A stretch of DNA of 64,000 nucleotides from Arthrobacter sp. Soil762 (GTDB taxonomy: Bacteria; Actinomycetota; Actinomycetes; Actinomycetales; Micrococcaceae), in assembly GCF_001428335.1 (NCBI RefSeq), contig NZ_LMSG01000019.1, positions 248,075 to 312,074 of the forward strand, read 5' to 3'. Both the position numbers and the translations under genes were made by a program. Numbering within the stretch: position 1 is the stretch's first letter; every line of letters begins with the position of its first letter. Of this stretch, positions 8,511 to 17,104 are shown in pieces. Under the pieces are notes generated by a model. That model saw only the letters and a program-made list of their open reading frames with translations, was not told the DNA's origin and searched no databases.

Positions 8511-9248
8511 ATGAACATATCGACTAATGCAGCTGACCAGGTTTCCAGTGACGGAAGGGCGGTGGTGGTCACCGGCGGTTCCAGCGGAATCGGCAAGGCC
8601 ATCGCCGAGGCGTTCGTGGCCAACGGGGACCGGGTGGCCGTGCTGGACCGGGCCGGCGGCGACGGCGACGGCACCATCCGCGTGGACGTTGCGGATGAAG
8701 CCAGCGTGCGGGCGGCCTTCGCCGAGGCCCGGGACAGGCTGGGCCCAATCGACGTCCTGGTCAACAGCGCGGGCCTGCTGACGGAGTCTCCGCTGGAGGA
8801 AATGTCCCTGGCCATGTGGAACGAGACCCTCACCGTGGACCTGACCGGCGTGTTCCTGTGCTGCCGGGAGGTGGTGGGGGAGATGCGGCAACGGAAGTGG
8901 GGCCGCATCATCAACATCGCCTCCCAGCTGGCCATCAAAGGCGGCGTTGGGCTCACCCATTACAGCGCTGCCAAGGCCGGCGTGGTAGGGCTTTCCAAGG
9001 CTCTTGCCTTGGAGACGGCGGCGGACAATGTCCTGGTTAACTGCATTGCCCCGGGCCCGATTGAGACGCCCCTGGTGGAGGGCATTTCGGAAAGCTGGAA
9101 GGCCGCCAAACGCGCCGAACTGCCACTCCGGCGCTTCGGGCGCCCGGAGGAGGTGGCCCCTGCCGCCGTGCTGCTGGCCAGCGACCCGGGCGGAAACCTG
9201 TTTGTGGGACAGACGCTGGGGCCCAACTCCGGCGACGTCATGCCGTAA
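8511..9248 (+). CDS. SDR-family oxidoreductase
   Basis: 245 residues. VVTGGSSGIGKAIAEAF is the glycine-rich cofactor loop, VLVNSAG the NNAG-type motif, and NIASQLA...HYSAAKAGVVGLSKA holds the catalytic Ser and Tyr-x3-Lys. It resembles 3-oxoacyl-ACP-reductase-like SDRs but sits in a catabolic operon, so a sugar- or acid-dehydrogenase role is more likely. The gap from the previous SDR is 28 bases. The two SDRs differ in sequence, so this is not a recent duplication; they may act on successive steps. Confidence 0.88.
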   Translation: MNISTNAADQVSSDGRAVVVTGGSSGIGKAIAEAFVANGDRVAVLDRAGGDGDGTIRVDVADEASVRAAFAEARDRLGPIDVLVNSAGLLTESPLEEMSLAMWNETLTVDLTGVFLCCREVVGEMRQRKWGRIINIASQLAIKGGVGLTHYSAAKAGVVGLSKALALETAADNVLVNCIAPGPIETPLVEGISESWKAAKRAELPLRRFGRPEEVAPAAVLLASDPGGNLFVGQTLGPNSGDVMP

Positions 9249-9262
9249 CGAAGGAGAGCCAC

Positions 9263-9649
9263 ATGTGCGGTGCCTGCGGTAGGACTACCGTTGCCGACCC
9301 TGCCCTGGGACCGGTGCGGACCATGCGGCAACACCTGATCGTGGCCGGCACGATCAACGCGGTCTGCACCGGCCTCCCGGGAGCGCCGAAGGTGACTGCA
9401 CTTAGCGACGGCTGGATGATGACGGGCCCCTCCGGTGTCTCCAGGCAGTGCCAGACCCTCGAACAACTGTGGTCCGCTGTGCTCGGCTGCTTCACTGCAG
9501 CGTCGGTCCTCGACCGCCTGCGCCAACGCCGGCACGCGTACGCAGCTGATCCAGCCAATGCCGGCCTGCCCGCGCTCGCAGCTGGGGTTGTGCCGGACCC
9601 GGCTTACCCAATTACTGCCACTAACTTCCAAGGAGAAGTTCATGACTGA
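9263..9649 (+). CDS. Small cysteine-containing protein, unknown function
   Basis: 128 residues, starting MCGACGRTTVADP; the CGAC pair gives a CxxC motif, with two further cysteines mid-protein. AAGGAG precedes the ATG, and the last codons overlap the start of the next gene (the ATG at 9642 is 8 bases before the end), so it is translated with the flavoprotein. No fold is recognised. The CxxC could bind metal or serve in electron transfer to the downstream flavoenzyme, but this is a guess. Confidence 0.75.
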   Translation: MCGACGRTTVADPALGPVRTMRQHLIVAGTINAVCTGLPGAPKVTALSDGWMMTGPSGVSRQCQTLEQLWSAVLGCFTAASVLDRLRQRRHAYAADPANAGLPALAAGVVPDPAYPITATNFQGEVHD

Positions 9650-10745
9650 CTACAACCCGCTCTGGTCACCCATCAGGATCGGTCCCACAGAACTGGACAA
9701 CCGGGTTGCCTTGGCTCCCATGACGAGGATCAGCGCCACCGAGGACGGGCATGCCACAGAAAGAATGGCTTCCTACTACCAGACGTTCGCGCGCGGAGGC
9801 TTCGGGCTGCTGATCACGGAAGGCATCTATCCGGACACCGCCCACAGCCAGGGCTACCACTACCAGCCAGGTATCGCTACCGAGGAACAAGCCCAGTCCT
9901 GGGCGAAAGTTGTGGACGGCGTTCACGCGGCGGGCGCTAAGATCTTCGCCCAGCTGATGCATGCGGGGGCGCAGAGCCAGGGGAACCGGTTCGTGGCCTC
10001 CTCGGTAGGGCCTTCGGCGGTGGCACCCAAGGGGGAGCAGCTGGGGTTCTACCGGGGTGAAGGCCCCTATCCCGTTCCTTCGGAGATCACCACGGACCAG
10101 ATGAAAGAGGTCCGGGATGGCTTCGTGACGGCCGCGCTGCACGCACAGCAGGCAGGTTTTGACGGCGTTGAGATCCATGGTGCCAACGGGTACCTGCTGG
10201 ACCAGTTCCTCACGGACTACCTGAACCAGCGCGACGACCACTACGGCGGCTCACCCGAAAACAGGGTGCGCTTCGCTGCCGAGATCTGCCGTGACGTCCG
10301 CGAGGCCGTGGGCCCGGGCATGACGGTGGGGATCCGCGTCTCCCAGTCCAAGGTCAGCGACAATGACCACAAGTGGAGCGGAGGAGTGCAGGAAGCCCAA
10401 GTCATCTTCGCCACGCTGGGCGCCACAGGAATCGATTTTGTCCACACCACCGAATACCGCGCCACCGAGCCCGCGTTCGAGGATGCTGAGGAAACCCTGG
10501 CTGCGCTGGCCAAGCGCTACTCGGGAGTGCCCGTGATCGCCAACGGCAAGCTCGACGCTCCGGACACCGCGATGTCCATGCTTGCCGGGGGCTCAGCCGA
10601 CGTCGTTGCGCTGGGCAAAGCCGCGCTGGCCAACCGGAACTGGCCGCACCTTGTCCGGAACAACCTGGAATTCGACGACCTCGATCCTTCCGTCTTCGCT
10701 CCCTTCGCGGACGTTAAGGACTGGGAACTGGAGGACCCAGCGTAA
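9642..10745 (+). CDS. NADH:flavin oxidoreductase, old yellow enzyme family
   Basis: 367 residues forming an FMN-binding TIM barrel. Family signatures run in order: LWSPIRIGPTELDNRVALAP at the start, FAQLMHAGAQS, the active-site histidine strand GFDGVEIHGANGYLLDQFL, YGGSPENRVRF, and the C-terminal phosphate-binding PVIANGKLD...VALGKAALANRNW. The whole length is normal for YqjM/OYE-like enzymes. AAGGAG precedes the ATG at 9642. As the last intact gene of the operon it likely reduces an activated C=C bond of an intermediate; such family members also include dehydrogenases of cyclic compounds. Confidence 0.9.
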   Translation: MTDYNPLWSPIRIGPTELDNRVALAPMTRISATEDGHATERMASYYQTFARGGFGLLITEGIYPDTAHSQGYHYQPGIATEEQAQSWAKVVDGVHAAGAKIFAQLMHAGAQSQGNRFVASSVGPSAVAPKGEQLGFYRGEGPYPVPSEITTDQMKEVRDGFVTAALHAQQAGFDGVEIHGANGYLLDQFLTDYLNQRDDHYGGSPENRVRFAAEICRDVREAVGPGMTVGIRVSQSKVSDNDHKWSGGVQEAQVIFATLGATGIDFVHTTEYRATEPAFEDAEETLAALAKRYSGVPVIANGKLDAPDTAMSMLAGGSADVVALGKAALANRNWPHLVRNNLEFDDLDPSVFAPFADVKDWELEDPA

Positions 10746-10754
10746 GCAGAGTCG

Positions 10755-11108
10755 ATGCCCCCAGCCCGTCATTGCATCGTACCGGTGGCGGACAGCCAGA
10801 AACGCCGCTTCACGGCAGACCCTGCCAACAAGGGCAGCTTCATCTCCACTGGCCTGTGGGCGAAGTCCCGCCACCCCAACTACTTCGGCGAGATCCTGCT
10901 GTGGATCGGCGTGCTCCTGATCGCCGTGCCGGTGCTGGAGGGATGGCAGTGGGCGGCCCTGCTGTCGCCGGTGTTCGTGGCGCTGCTGCTCGTAAAGGGC
11001 AGCGGCGTCCCGCCGCTGGAGAAAAAGGCCGACAAGACGTGGGGCGGCCAGGCGGATTACGAGGCGTACAAGGCGAACACTCCGGTGCTGGTGCCGACGG
11101 TCCGGTAG
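10755..11108 (+). pseudogene. C-terminal relic of a DUF1295 membrane protein
   Basis: The frame encodes the C-terminal half of a DUF1295 (steroid 5-alpha-reductase-like) protein: ADSQKRRF, FISTGLWAKSRHPNYFGEIL, a hydrophobic segment LLIAVPVLEGWQWAALLSPVFVALLL, and GVPPLEKKADKTWGG. Intact members have about 260-300 residues; only ~105 family residues remain here and the N-terminal membrane helices are gone. It begins 9 bases after the flavoprotein stop, so a deletion has probably fused this remnant onto the operon end. Confidence 0.75.
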
Positions 11109-11135
11109 CCGTCTATGGGCGACGGCTATGAGGCG

Positions 11136-11640
11136 CTATCCGCCAATCTCGGCGTCGGGGTGGTTGTCCCTAAGCCACTCGGTTATCCGACGGGTTCGTC
11201 TGCAGATGAAGCCCAGCGTGGCCTCACGGTAGGTCACGTACTCCTCGGTTGTGGCCGGTGTCGCGCGACGCTTGAAGTTGTCGAACGGCAGGTAGAACAG
11301 AACCTCGTCGTAGTCGGAGGTCACGAGGTCTTGCAGGTGGAAGAAGTCCACGAACTCCCTGAACCCTTCGCGGTGAGGGGGCTCTCTGGCTCTCCTGCGT
11401 AGTGGCGCCGGATGCACTCAAGGGGTGAGGTCCATCCGGTCGGCGATCAACGGCCTGGTCCCTCGTGCCTGGTTGCTGGTGGGGCGGTCCGCCTTCCTGA
11501 CCGGCCAAATCATCGCACTGCCGATGGTGTACCGAGGGTTGATCCGCGAAGCGGCGAACACGTATGTGAGTGGCCATGATTCTGGAGATGCTTCCGTCCG
11601 GCGCATCGCCTCCTTTATCCAGAACGCGGTCGCCTGGCAT
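11136..11640 (-). pseudogene. Relic of a DUF6994-type protein
   Basis: Leftward reading gives two family segments in different frames: SAMIWPVRKADRPTSNQARG followed by TRPLIADRMDLT (about 11420-11560), and FREFVDFFHLQDLVTSDYDE then VLFYLPFDNFKRR (11200-11370). In the intact family these are continuous parts of a ~200-residue protein. Frameshifts and a lost N-terminus make it non-functional. The rest of 11109-11672 contains nothing else recognisable. Confidence 0.6.
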
Positions 11641-11672
11641 GCCTGATTCTTTCCCGGCTTGTCTAGGACCAA

Positions 11673-13361
11673 TTACCCCGCCACCGCCGCCTTCGCCTCC
11701 TGCTTGGCCTGCATCCACTCGCTCAGCCAGGGGGCCCGGACGCTGGACGTGATGCGGCAGTCGGCCACGAAGGTTCCCTTCGCGCCGGCGTCGATCCAGT
11801 CCGTGAGTGCGGAAAGGTCCGTCAGTGAGCGGATGATGGCCGACTCGGCACCGAGCGCGCGGGCGATGCCGCTGAAGTCCACCTCGGGGATCAGCATGGG
11901 CTTTTGGGTCAGGCCCTGGGAGCCGTACTGGTGGATTTCGGCTCCGTAGGCGGCGTCGTTGTAGATCACGACGACGGCGCTGCTTGCCGCACCAATGAGC
12001 GATTCGAGGTCGGACAGGCCCATCAGGAAGCCGCCGTCACCGGAGGCCAGCACCAGGGTGCGGCCGTCCTCCACTGAGCGGGCTGCCCCGACGGCGCTGG
12101 CAAGGCCCAGACCGATGGCCTGGTAGGCGGTCCCCACCATGACCAGGTCCTGGGGCCTCGGGATGCGCCAGTACATGGGTGCCCAGCCGACGAAGTGCCC
12201 GCCGTCCTGGACCACCGTGCGGCGCTCCGGCAGCACCGCATCCAGTGCCTTGGCCAGGGAGCGCGGGTCCAGCCGGCCGTCCGCGGTCTCGTCGGAGCCC
12301 GGGTGGTGGGCCGGTCCTTCGGCCAGGCGCCTGCGGGCTTCCGCGCGCCAGGCTTCTGCGCGGCTGGCGTCAGTGAGATTGGCGTCCGGCGAGGCCGGGC
12401 CATCCAGCATCCTCAGGATGCGTCCCGCAGCAGACTTCACGTCCGCGCTGACGAACGTGTCCACCCGGGGGTGCGTCGGCTGCAGGGCGGCATCGATCTG
12501 GATGACGGTGCTGTCCGGGCCGAGCAGGTGCCCGAACCGCATGGTGAAGGGGCTCAGGCTTGCCCCGGCTACGAGGACCACATCGGCCTCACCCATGAGC
12601 CCGGCCGCGGTGTCCGTGCCGAAGCCGCCCGCGACGCCGAGGTACCCGTCGCCTTGGAGGAGGTTGAGCGCAAGGGCGGTTCCGGCGGTCAGCGCTCCCA
12701 GGCGGTCGGCGAGCTCCCGGAGCTCCGGGCCGGCTCCGGCGAGATGCGCACCACGGCCGGCGAGGATCAGCGGCCGCTTCGCCCCTGCGAGCAGGCGGGC
12801 TACCTGCCCAAGGCCGCCGTCGACGTCGTCCGTCACCTGAGGTGCCAACGGCGCCGGAAGTTCCTCGTCCGCAGCCTCGAGGGCCGCGAGGTCGTAGGGG
12901 ATGGCAATGACGACGGCGGTCCGCTTGGTGAGCGCGTACTCCACCGCCTGCTGTGTGATGGAGCCCGCGGCTTCGCGGGTGACGGTAAAGGTGGCCGCGC
13001 CGAGGCCCGCGGCGATGGCCGCCTGGTCCACGTCCTGGGGCCGGGCACCGCTGCTTGGAGCGTCCCCGGTGACCAGCACCACGGGGATCTGCGCCTGGAC
13101 CGCCTCGGCGAGGGCGGTGAGCGCGTTGGTGTAGCCGGGGCCGTAGGTGGTGGTGCCTGCGGCGAGGCGTCCTGAGGCCCGGTAGTAGGCGTCGGCCGCG
13201 GCGATGGCGGCGCCTTCATGGCGGACGGGGGAGAAGCGGAGGCCCAGCTTTTCCGCGGCGTCCAGGAAGTAGACGTTTCCGTTGCCCATGACGCCGAAGA
13301 CATCGCTGAGATAGCTGCTGAGAACCTGCGCCACGCGGCCGGAGACGGTGAGAGTAGTCAT
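11673..13361 (-). CDS. Thiamine-pyrophosphate-dependent enzyme, acetolactate-synthase-like
   Basis: 562 residues with the three-domain plan of ThDP decarboxylase/carboligase enzymes. The N-terminal PYR domain contains RHEGAAIAAADAYYRASG with the conserved Glu that activates thiamine. A central FAD/NAD-like domain follows (RPLILAGRGAHLAGAG), then the C-terminal PP domain with the ThDP motif GDGGFLMGLSDLES...NDAAYG. It is about the length of acetolactate synthase large subunits, but no small subunit is adjacent, so a catabolic carboligase or decarboxylase is more likely. It is co-oriented with the Lrp gene and may be under its control. Three relics of its 3' region occur elsewhere in the window. 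Confidence 0.85.
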   Translation of the reverse strand: MTTLTVSGRVAQVLSSYLSDVFGVMGNGNVYFLDAAEKLGLRFSPVRHEGAAIAAADAYYRASGRLAAGTTTYGPGYTNALTALAEAVQAQIPVVLVTGDAPSSGARPQDVDQAAIAAGLGAATFTVTREAAGSITQQAVEYALTKRTAVVIAIPYDLAALEAADEELPAPLAPQVTDDVDGGLGQVARLLAGAKRPLILAGRGAHLAGAGPELRELADRLGALTAGTALALNLLQGDGYLGVAGGFGTDTAAGLMGEADVVLVAGASLSPFTMRFGHLLGPDSTVIQIDAALQPTHPRVDTFVSADVKSAAGRILRMLDGPASPDANLTDASRAEAWRAEARRRLAEGPAHHPGSDETADGRLDPRSLAKALDAVLPERRTVVQDGGHFVGWAPMYWRIPRPQDLVMVGTAYQAIGLGLASAVGAARSVEDGRTLVLASGDGGFLMGLSDLESLIGAASSAVVVIYNDAAYGAEIHQYGSQGLTQKPMLIPEVDFSGIARALGAESAIIRSLTDLSALTDWIDAGAKGTFVADCRITSSVRAPWLSEWMQAKQEAKAAVAG

Positions 13362-13481
13362 GCAGGAATCTTGTGGCCTGGTTCACAGATAGGCAAGAGG
13401 TGCGGATTTGATTGGGATATTTGGCAGAAGTAGGCGGATGCAAGTGAAAATATGCCCACCTGTGGCGTGCATCACCCGCAC

Positions 13482-13985
13482 TCAGGTGGAAGGTCGGGAT
13501 TCCTGCTCGGAGAGCCGGCTGAGGAGGCCGTCGTAGCGGGGCGGCATGAGTTCCAGCACGGAAATGGCCGTGCTGGTCCGCTGGATCCCCTCGATTTCCA
13601 GGATCTGGTTGGTGATGCGGTAGAGATCGGCCGTACTGCGAGCCACCACCTTGGCCATGAGGTCCGCATCCCCGGTGGTGGCGTGCACCTCGATGACTTC
13701 CGGAATCGCGGCGAGCCCGTCTTCCACGGCACCTGTCCGGGTCTGGCTGATGGACAGTGAGAGGAAGGCCATGAGGTCATAGCCAAGCGCGGCGGGATCC
13801 AGTCTCCTGCTGAAGGAGCGGAGGGCGCCGCTGCGCTCCAGCCGTGCCAGCCGGGCGTGGACCGTGTTCCGTGCGACGCCGAGCGTCCGCGAAAGTGCCA
13901 GGGCGCTGGCTTCCGGATCCTTGTCGAGGGCCAGGATGATCCTGCCGTCGAGCGAATCCACGGTGCGGGGGTTCGGGATGGTCAT
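13482..13985 (-). CDS. Lrp/AsnC-family transcriptional regulator
   Basis: 167 residues. The helix-turn-helix (DGRIILALDKDPEASALALS, then RTLGVARNTVHARLARLERS; residues ~12-50) is followed by an AsnC/RAM ligand-binding domain (IEVHATTGDADLMAKVVARS). Lrp proteins respond to amino acids; this one sits between the TPP enzyme and, ancestrally, an aminotransferase and amino-acid permease, suggesting control of amino-acid uptake and breakdown. Its 5' end and promoter are duplicated at 20495-20607. Confidence 0.9.
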   Translation of the reverse strand: MTIPNPRTVDSLDGRIILALDKDPEASALALSRTLGVARNTVHARLARLERSGALRSFSRRLDPAALGYDLMAFLSLSISQTRTGAVEDGLAAIPEVIEVHATTGDADLMAKVVARSTADLYRITNQILEIEGIQRTSTAISVLELMPPRYDGLLSRLSEQESRPST

Positions 13986-14178
13986 ATTTTCACCACAGAG
14001 AGTAGAAGTTGAGCAGAAGTCCCAATGGGTTGAGGGTATCTTGCATTGTGGGCCGGGTCACAATCATGATCGTTCCTCATGACCGTGATCAGTTCCTGAC
14101 CAAACAGGACACCGCCCTTCCCACTCTTCGCGGCGCGGTGGCCGGACTTCCGCGCTACGTCCCGGGCCGGCGCAGCGG
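13873..14178. repeat. Direct repeat, lrp/aminotransferase junction, copy 1
   Basis: About 305 bases running from inside lrp through the divergent promoter into the aminotransferase start, matching 20495-20800 with scattered substitutions and one base missing in the aminotransferase start (ATGACCG versus ATGACCCG). The two copies bracket the ribose operon. Confidence 0.85.
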
Positions 14179-14396
14179 CCGCGGCCGTCACTGCCCCGAC
14201 ACAGGTCATTTGCTCTGCGCCCCCCACAATGTCATCGGCCAACTTCGCCGGCGACGGTTTCGCGCCTGGCGGTTTCGCCGGGATCGCCACGGCACTGTTC
14301 GTGGTGTCGTTCGCGTTTGGCGGCACCGACACCTCTCTACTGCAGCAGCAGAGACCGTAGTGCAGGCCCGCAGTGTGAATAAAGCGGTCCGCGCGA
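14079..14396 (+). pseudogene. Collapsed aminotransferase-permease relic
   Basis: Pieces of the genes at 20701-23266 follow each other in order. First comes the aminotransferase N-terminus (DQFLTKQDTALPTLRGAVAG) with a frameshift directly after its ATG. Next is a short internal part matching the region near 21155-21215 (GCGGCCGTCAC...GCTCTGC). Last is permease sequence GFAPGGFAGIATALFVVSFA and ARSVNKAV matching 22430-22575. More than 2 kb of the original has been lost in at least two deletions. Confidence 0.8.
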
Positions 14397-14426
14397 ATCG
14401 GGGACAGCCGGGCGATTTGGTGACGG

Positions 14427-14456
14427 TTGACACACGTCAATGCCGCTGTTTACACT
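14427..14456 (+). promoter_or_regulatory. Promoter of the ribose operon
   Basis: TTGACA (14427-14432), an 18-base spacer and TACACT (14451-14456) make a consensus-like sigma-70 promoter about 65 bases ahead of the rbsR start. The LacI-type operators lie at or just after the expected start point. Confidence 0.8.
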
Positions 14457-14488
14457 TGTGGAAACGATCTCATGGAAACGATTCCATG
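14457..14488. promoter_or_regulatory. Tandem LacI-type operators of the ribose operon
   Basis: CATGGAA-ACGA-TTCCATG (14471-14488) is a perfect 7-bp-arm dyad. Directly before it, TGTGGAAACGATCTCA (14457-14470) is an imperfect copy of the same half-sites. They cover the predicted transcription start, consistent with repression by the adjacent rbsR product released by ribose. Confidence 0.75.
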
Positions 14489-14529
14489 GAACGGGAACCG
14501 GCAATTATTCACACGAAGGAGTGTCTGCG

Positions 14530-15561
14530 ATGACAAGCGTCACCATTAAGGATGTCGCAGCACTGGCCGGAGTCTCCTTGGCCACGGCATCGCGGGTCCT
14601 GTCCGGACACCCCGCCACGTCAACCGAATCCCGGGCAAGGGTTAGTGCCGCCGCTGAGCAACTGGACTTTCGGCCCAACGCCCAGGCCCGGAGCCTGCGC
14701 TCGGCCAAGACGAATGTCTTGGGCCTCCTGGTGTCGGACGTGCGGAACCCTTTCTTTGCCGATCTGGCGCATGCGGTGGAACAGGCGGCGCTGAAGACCG
14801 GTTACGTAATTCTCCTCGGCAACGCCAATGAACTCGAAGACCAGCAGAACCGGTTCCTGGACACCCTGATAGACCAGCGGGTTGATGGCGTGATCGTGGC
14901 GCCGCAGGGTGACGGCAAGGGTTCCATTAGTTCGCTTGTGAACCGCGGGATCCCCACTGTCTTCGTGGACCGAACAGTCGACGGCATTGACGTCCCCAGC
15001 GTCACCACGGACAGCCGTCCTGGAATCAGCCAGGCGGTCCGGCACCTCGCGGATCAAGGACACCGGCGGATCGGCTACATCGCCGGACCGCAGTCAATTT
15101 CCACTGGTCGGGAGCGTTATGCCGCATTCCTGGGAGCCCTGCTTGAGGCCGGACTGGATCAAGACCCAGCCCTGACGGTTTTCGGCGACTTCCAGCTTGA
15201 GAGCGGCGCTGCAGCCACCGAGCGGCTGCTCCAGCTCAAGGACCCGCCCACGGCAATCCTCGCTGCAGACAGTCCCATGGCTGTGGGTGCTGTTGCCAAG
15301 CTGCATGAACTTGGTGTCCGGATCGGACCGGACGTGGCCCTGGTGGCCTTCGACAACATCAATTGGTTTGCCCTGCTCAGTCCGGCATTGAGCGTCATAG
15401 CGCACAGCGTGGAGGACATGGGCCGGATAGCGGTGGATCTTCTGCTGAAAGTCATCGACGGCGAAGAACCCCTCTCGGTGTCTTTGCCCAGCGAACTCAT
15501 TATCCGCGAGTCATCCTTGCACCGTCATTCCGATCCAGTGAAAACCCAGAGGAAGAATTGA
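14530..15561 (+). CDS. rbsR: LacI-family ribose operon repressor
   Basis: 343 residues. SVTIKDVAALAGVSLATASRVLSG is the LacI helix-turn-helix at residues ~3-25, ARSLRSAKTNVLGLLVSDVR the hinge, and the remainder a sugar-binding core (NPFFADLAHAVEQAALKTGY, LIDQRVDGVIVAPQGD, IPTVFVDRTVDGIDVPSVTTD, ALVAFDNINWFALL). AAGGAG precedes the ATG at 14530. As first gene of the rbs operon it is autoregulated from the 14427 promoter. Confidence 0.9.
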   Translation: MTSVTIKDVAALAGVSLATASRVLSGHPATSTESRARVSAAAEQLDFRPNAQARSLRSAKTNVLGLLVSDVRNPFFADLAHAVEQAALKTGYVILLGNANELEDQQNRFLDTLIDQRVDGVIVAPQGDGKGSISSLVNRGIPTVFVDRTVDGIDVPSVTTDSRPGISQAVRHLADQGHRRIGYIAGPQSISTGRERYAAFLGALLEAGLDQDPALTVFGDFQLESGAAATERLLQLKDPPTAILAADSPMAVGAVAKLHELGVRIGPDVALVAFDNINWFALLSPALSVIAHSVEDMGRIAVDLLLKVIDGEEPLSVSLPSELIIRESSLHRHSDPVKTQRKN

Positions 15562-15562
15562 A

Positions 15563-17104
15563 ATGACCGATCGCTCCTCCGACTCCAACGCCGCAGAGCA
15601 TCCCGGCGAACCGCTTGTCACGCTGAAGAACATCAGCAAATCCTTTGGCCCCGTCAAGGTGATCAAGGACGTCACCGTTAACGTCTACCCCGGCCAAGTC
15701 CAGGTCCTGCTGGGTGAAAACGGTGCGGGAAAGTCAACCCTGATCAAGATCATGGCCGGGGTTTACCAGCCGGACAGCGGTCAGATCCTGATCAACAACG
15801 AGCCCGTCACTCTCGCGAACACCCGTGCGGCCGAGGCCCACGGAATCGCCACCATCCACCAGGAACTGAACCTGGTGGGCAGCATGAGCGTTGCTGAAAA
15901 CATCATGCTGGGACGCACCCCAAAGAAATTCGGGATGGTGGACCGCCGTGAATTGAGGCGCCAGGCCAAGGATGCTTTGGACCGCATTGGACTCCGCGTC
16001 GACGTGGACACCCCGGTGGGGGAGCTCGGCATCGCACAGCAGCAGCTGGTGGAAATCGCGAAGGCGCTGAGCATCAACGCCCGGGTGCTGATTCTGGACG
16101 AACCCACGGCGGCGCTCACCAAACACGAAACAGAGAACCTGTTCCGTGTGGTGGAGGAACTCCGCGCGGAGCGCGTCGGCATGCTCTTCATCAGCCACCA
16201 CCTTGAGGAAATCGCCGAAATCGGCGACTCCGTGTGTGTTTTGCGTGATGGTGAGTTCATCGCCGAAGTACCCGGATCCACCCACGAGGACGAACTGGTC
16301 CGGCTCATGGTGGGCCGCAGCATCGACGATCAGTTCCCTCGCCGCATCGTCGAGCCAGAAACACCTCAGAAGGTCCTCGAGGTCGAGGGACTGGGGTCCA
16401 AGGACCGTTTCAGCAACATTTCCTTCGACGTCAAGGCCGGCGAAATACTGGGCATTGCCGGTCTGGTAGGGGCCGGGCGGACTGAAGTCATCCGTGCCAT
16501 CGCCGGTGTGGACAGGCACGACGCCGGCAGTGTCACTGTGCGCGGCAAACGGCTGCCCAAGGGCGACGTGGGGGCAGCCATAGCTGCCGGCATCGGGCAC
16601 GTTCCCGAAGACCGGAAAGTCCAAGGCCTCGTGCTGGACGCCACGGTGAACGAAAATCTGGGTTACGCGACGCTGAAGTCAAGCTCCCGTCTGGGCCTGG
16701 CCGACTTCGCCGGTCAACGCCAAAAAGCGGAGGAGATTGCCAAGAAGCTGCGCATCCGCATGCACAACATCGACCAGCCAATCCGATCCCTTTCGGGCGG
16801 TAACCAGCAAAAGGCCGTCTTTGGGCGCTGGATCATGGCTGCGTCTTCGGTGCTGCTGCTGGATGAACCCACCCGCGGCGTCGACGTTGGCGCCAAGGTG
16901 GAAATTTACGAACTGATGAACCAAATAACTGCCGCCGGCGGCGCCATCGTGATGGTCTCGAGCGAGCTTCCTGAAGTCCTCGGCATGAGCGACCGCATTC
17001 TCGTCATGCGCGACGGCGAAGTCGCCGGTGTGCTGTCCGCAGCCGATGCCACCCAGGACGCCGTTATGACCCTGGCAGCCTTGGATATGGATGAAGACCA
17101 ATGA
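15563..17104 (+). CDS. rbsA: Ribose ABC transporter, tandem ATP-binding protein
   Basis: 513 residues with two ABC domains, as in carbohydrate CUT2 transporters. Domain 1 has Walker A GENGAGKS at 51-58 and Walker B VLILDEPTAALT. Domain 2 has a degenerate P-loop GLVGAGRTE near residue 300, signature LSGGNQQK near 410 and LLLDEPTRGVDVG. The degenerate second site is normal for RbsA. Its start is one base after the rbsR stop and its end overlaps the permease start by four bases. Confidence 0.93.
   Translation: MTDRSSDSNAAEHPGEPLVTLKNISKSFGPVKVIKDVTVNVYPGQVQVLLGENGAGKSTLIKIMAGVYQPDSGQILINNEPVTLANTRAAEAHGIATIHQELNLVGSMSVAENIMLGRTPKKFGMVDRRELRRQAKDALDRIGLRVDVDTPVGELGIAQQQLVEIAKALSINARVLILDEPTAALTKHETENLFRVVEELRAERVGMLFISHHLEEIAEIGDSVCVLRDGEFIAEVPGSTHEDELVRLMVGRSIDDQFPRRIVEPETPQKVLEVEGLGSKDRFSNISFDVKAGEILGIAGLVGAGRTEVIRAIAGVDRHDAGSVTVRGKRLPKGDVGAAIAAGIGHVPEDRKVQGLVLDATVNENLGYATLKSSSRLGLADFAGQRQKAEEIAKKLRIRMHNIDQPIRSLSGGNQQKAVFGRWIMAASSVLLLDEPTRGVDVGAKVEIYELMNQITAAGGAIVMVSSELPEVLGMSDRILVMRDGEVAGVLSAADATQDAVMTLAALDMDEDQ

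Noticed and set aside
7808..8956. 382-codon minus-strand frame across the two SDR genes
   Set aside because: Covers two genes with full SDR motifs on the other strand; no start signal or similarity.
12195..13175. 326-codon plus-strand frame inside the TPP enzyme
   Set aside because: Shadow of a gene with GDG...N ThDP motif; the translated protein has no recognised fold.
14060..14533. 174-codon frame MSRSPNGLRV... before rbsR
   Set aside because: Runs through the aminotransferase-permease relic in the wrong frame and into the rbs promoter and operators; not a gene.
15734..16624. 296-codon minus-strand frame inside rbsA
   Set aside because: Lies wholly under the tandem ABC domains; His/Asp-rich composition is characteristic of an antisense shadow.
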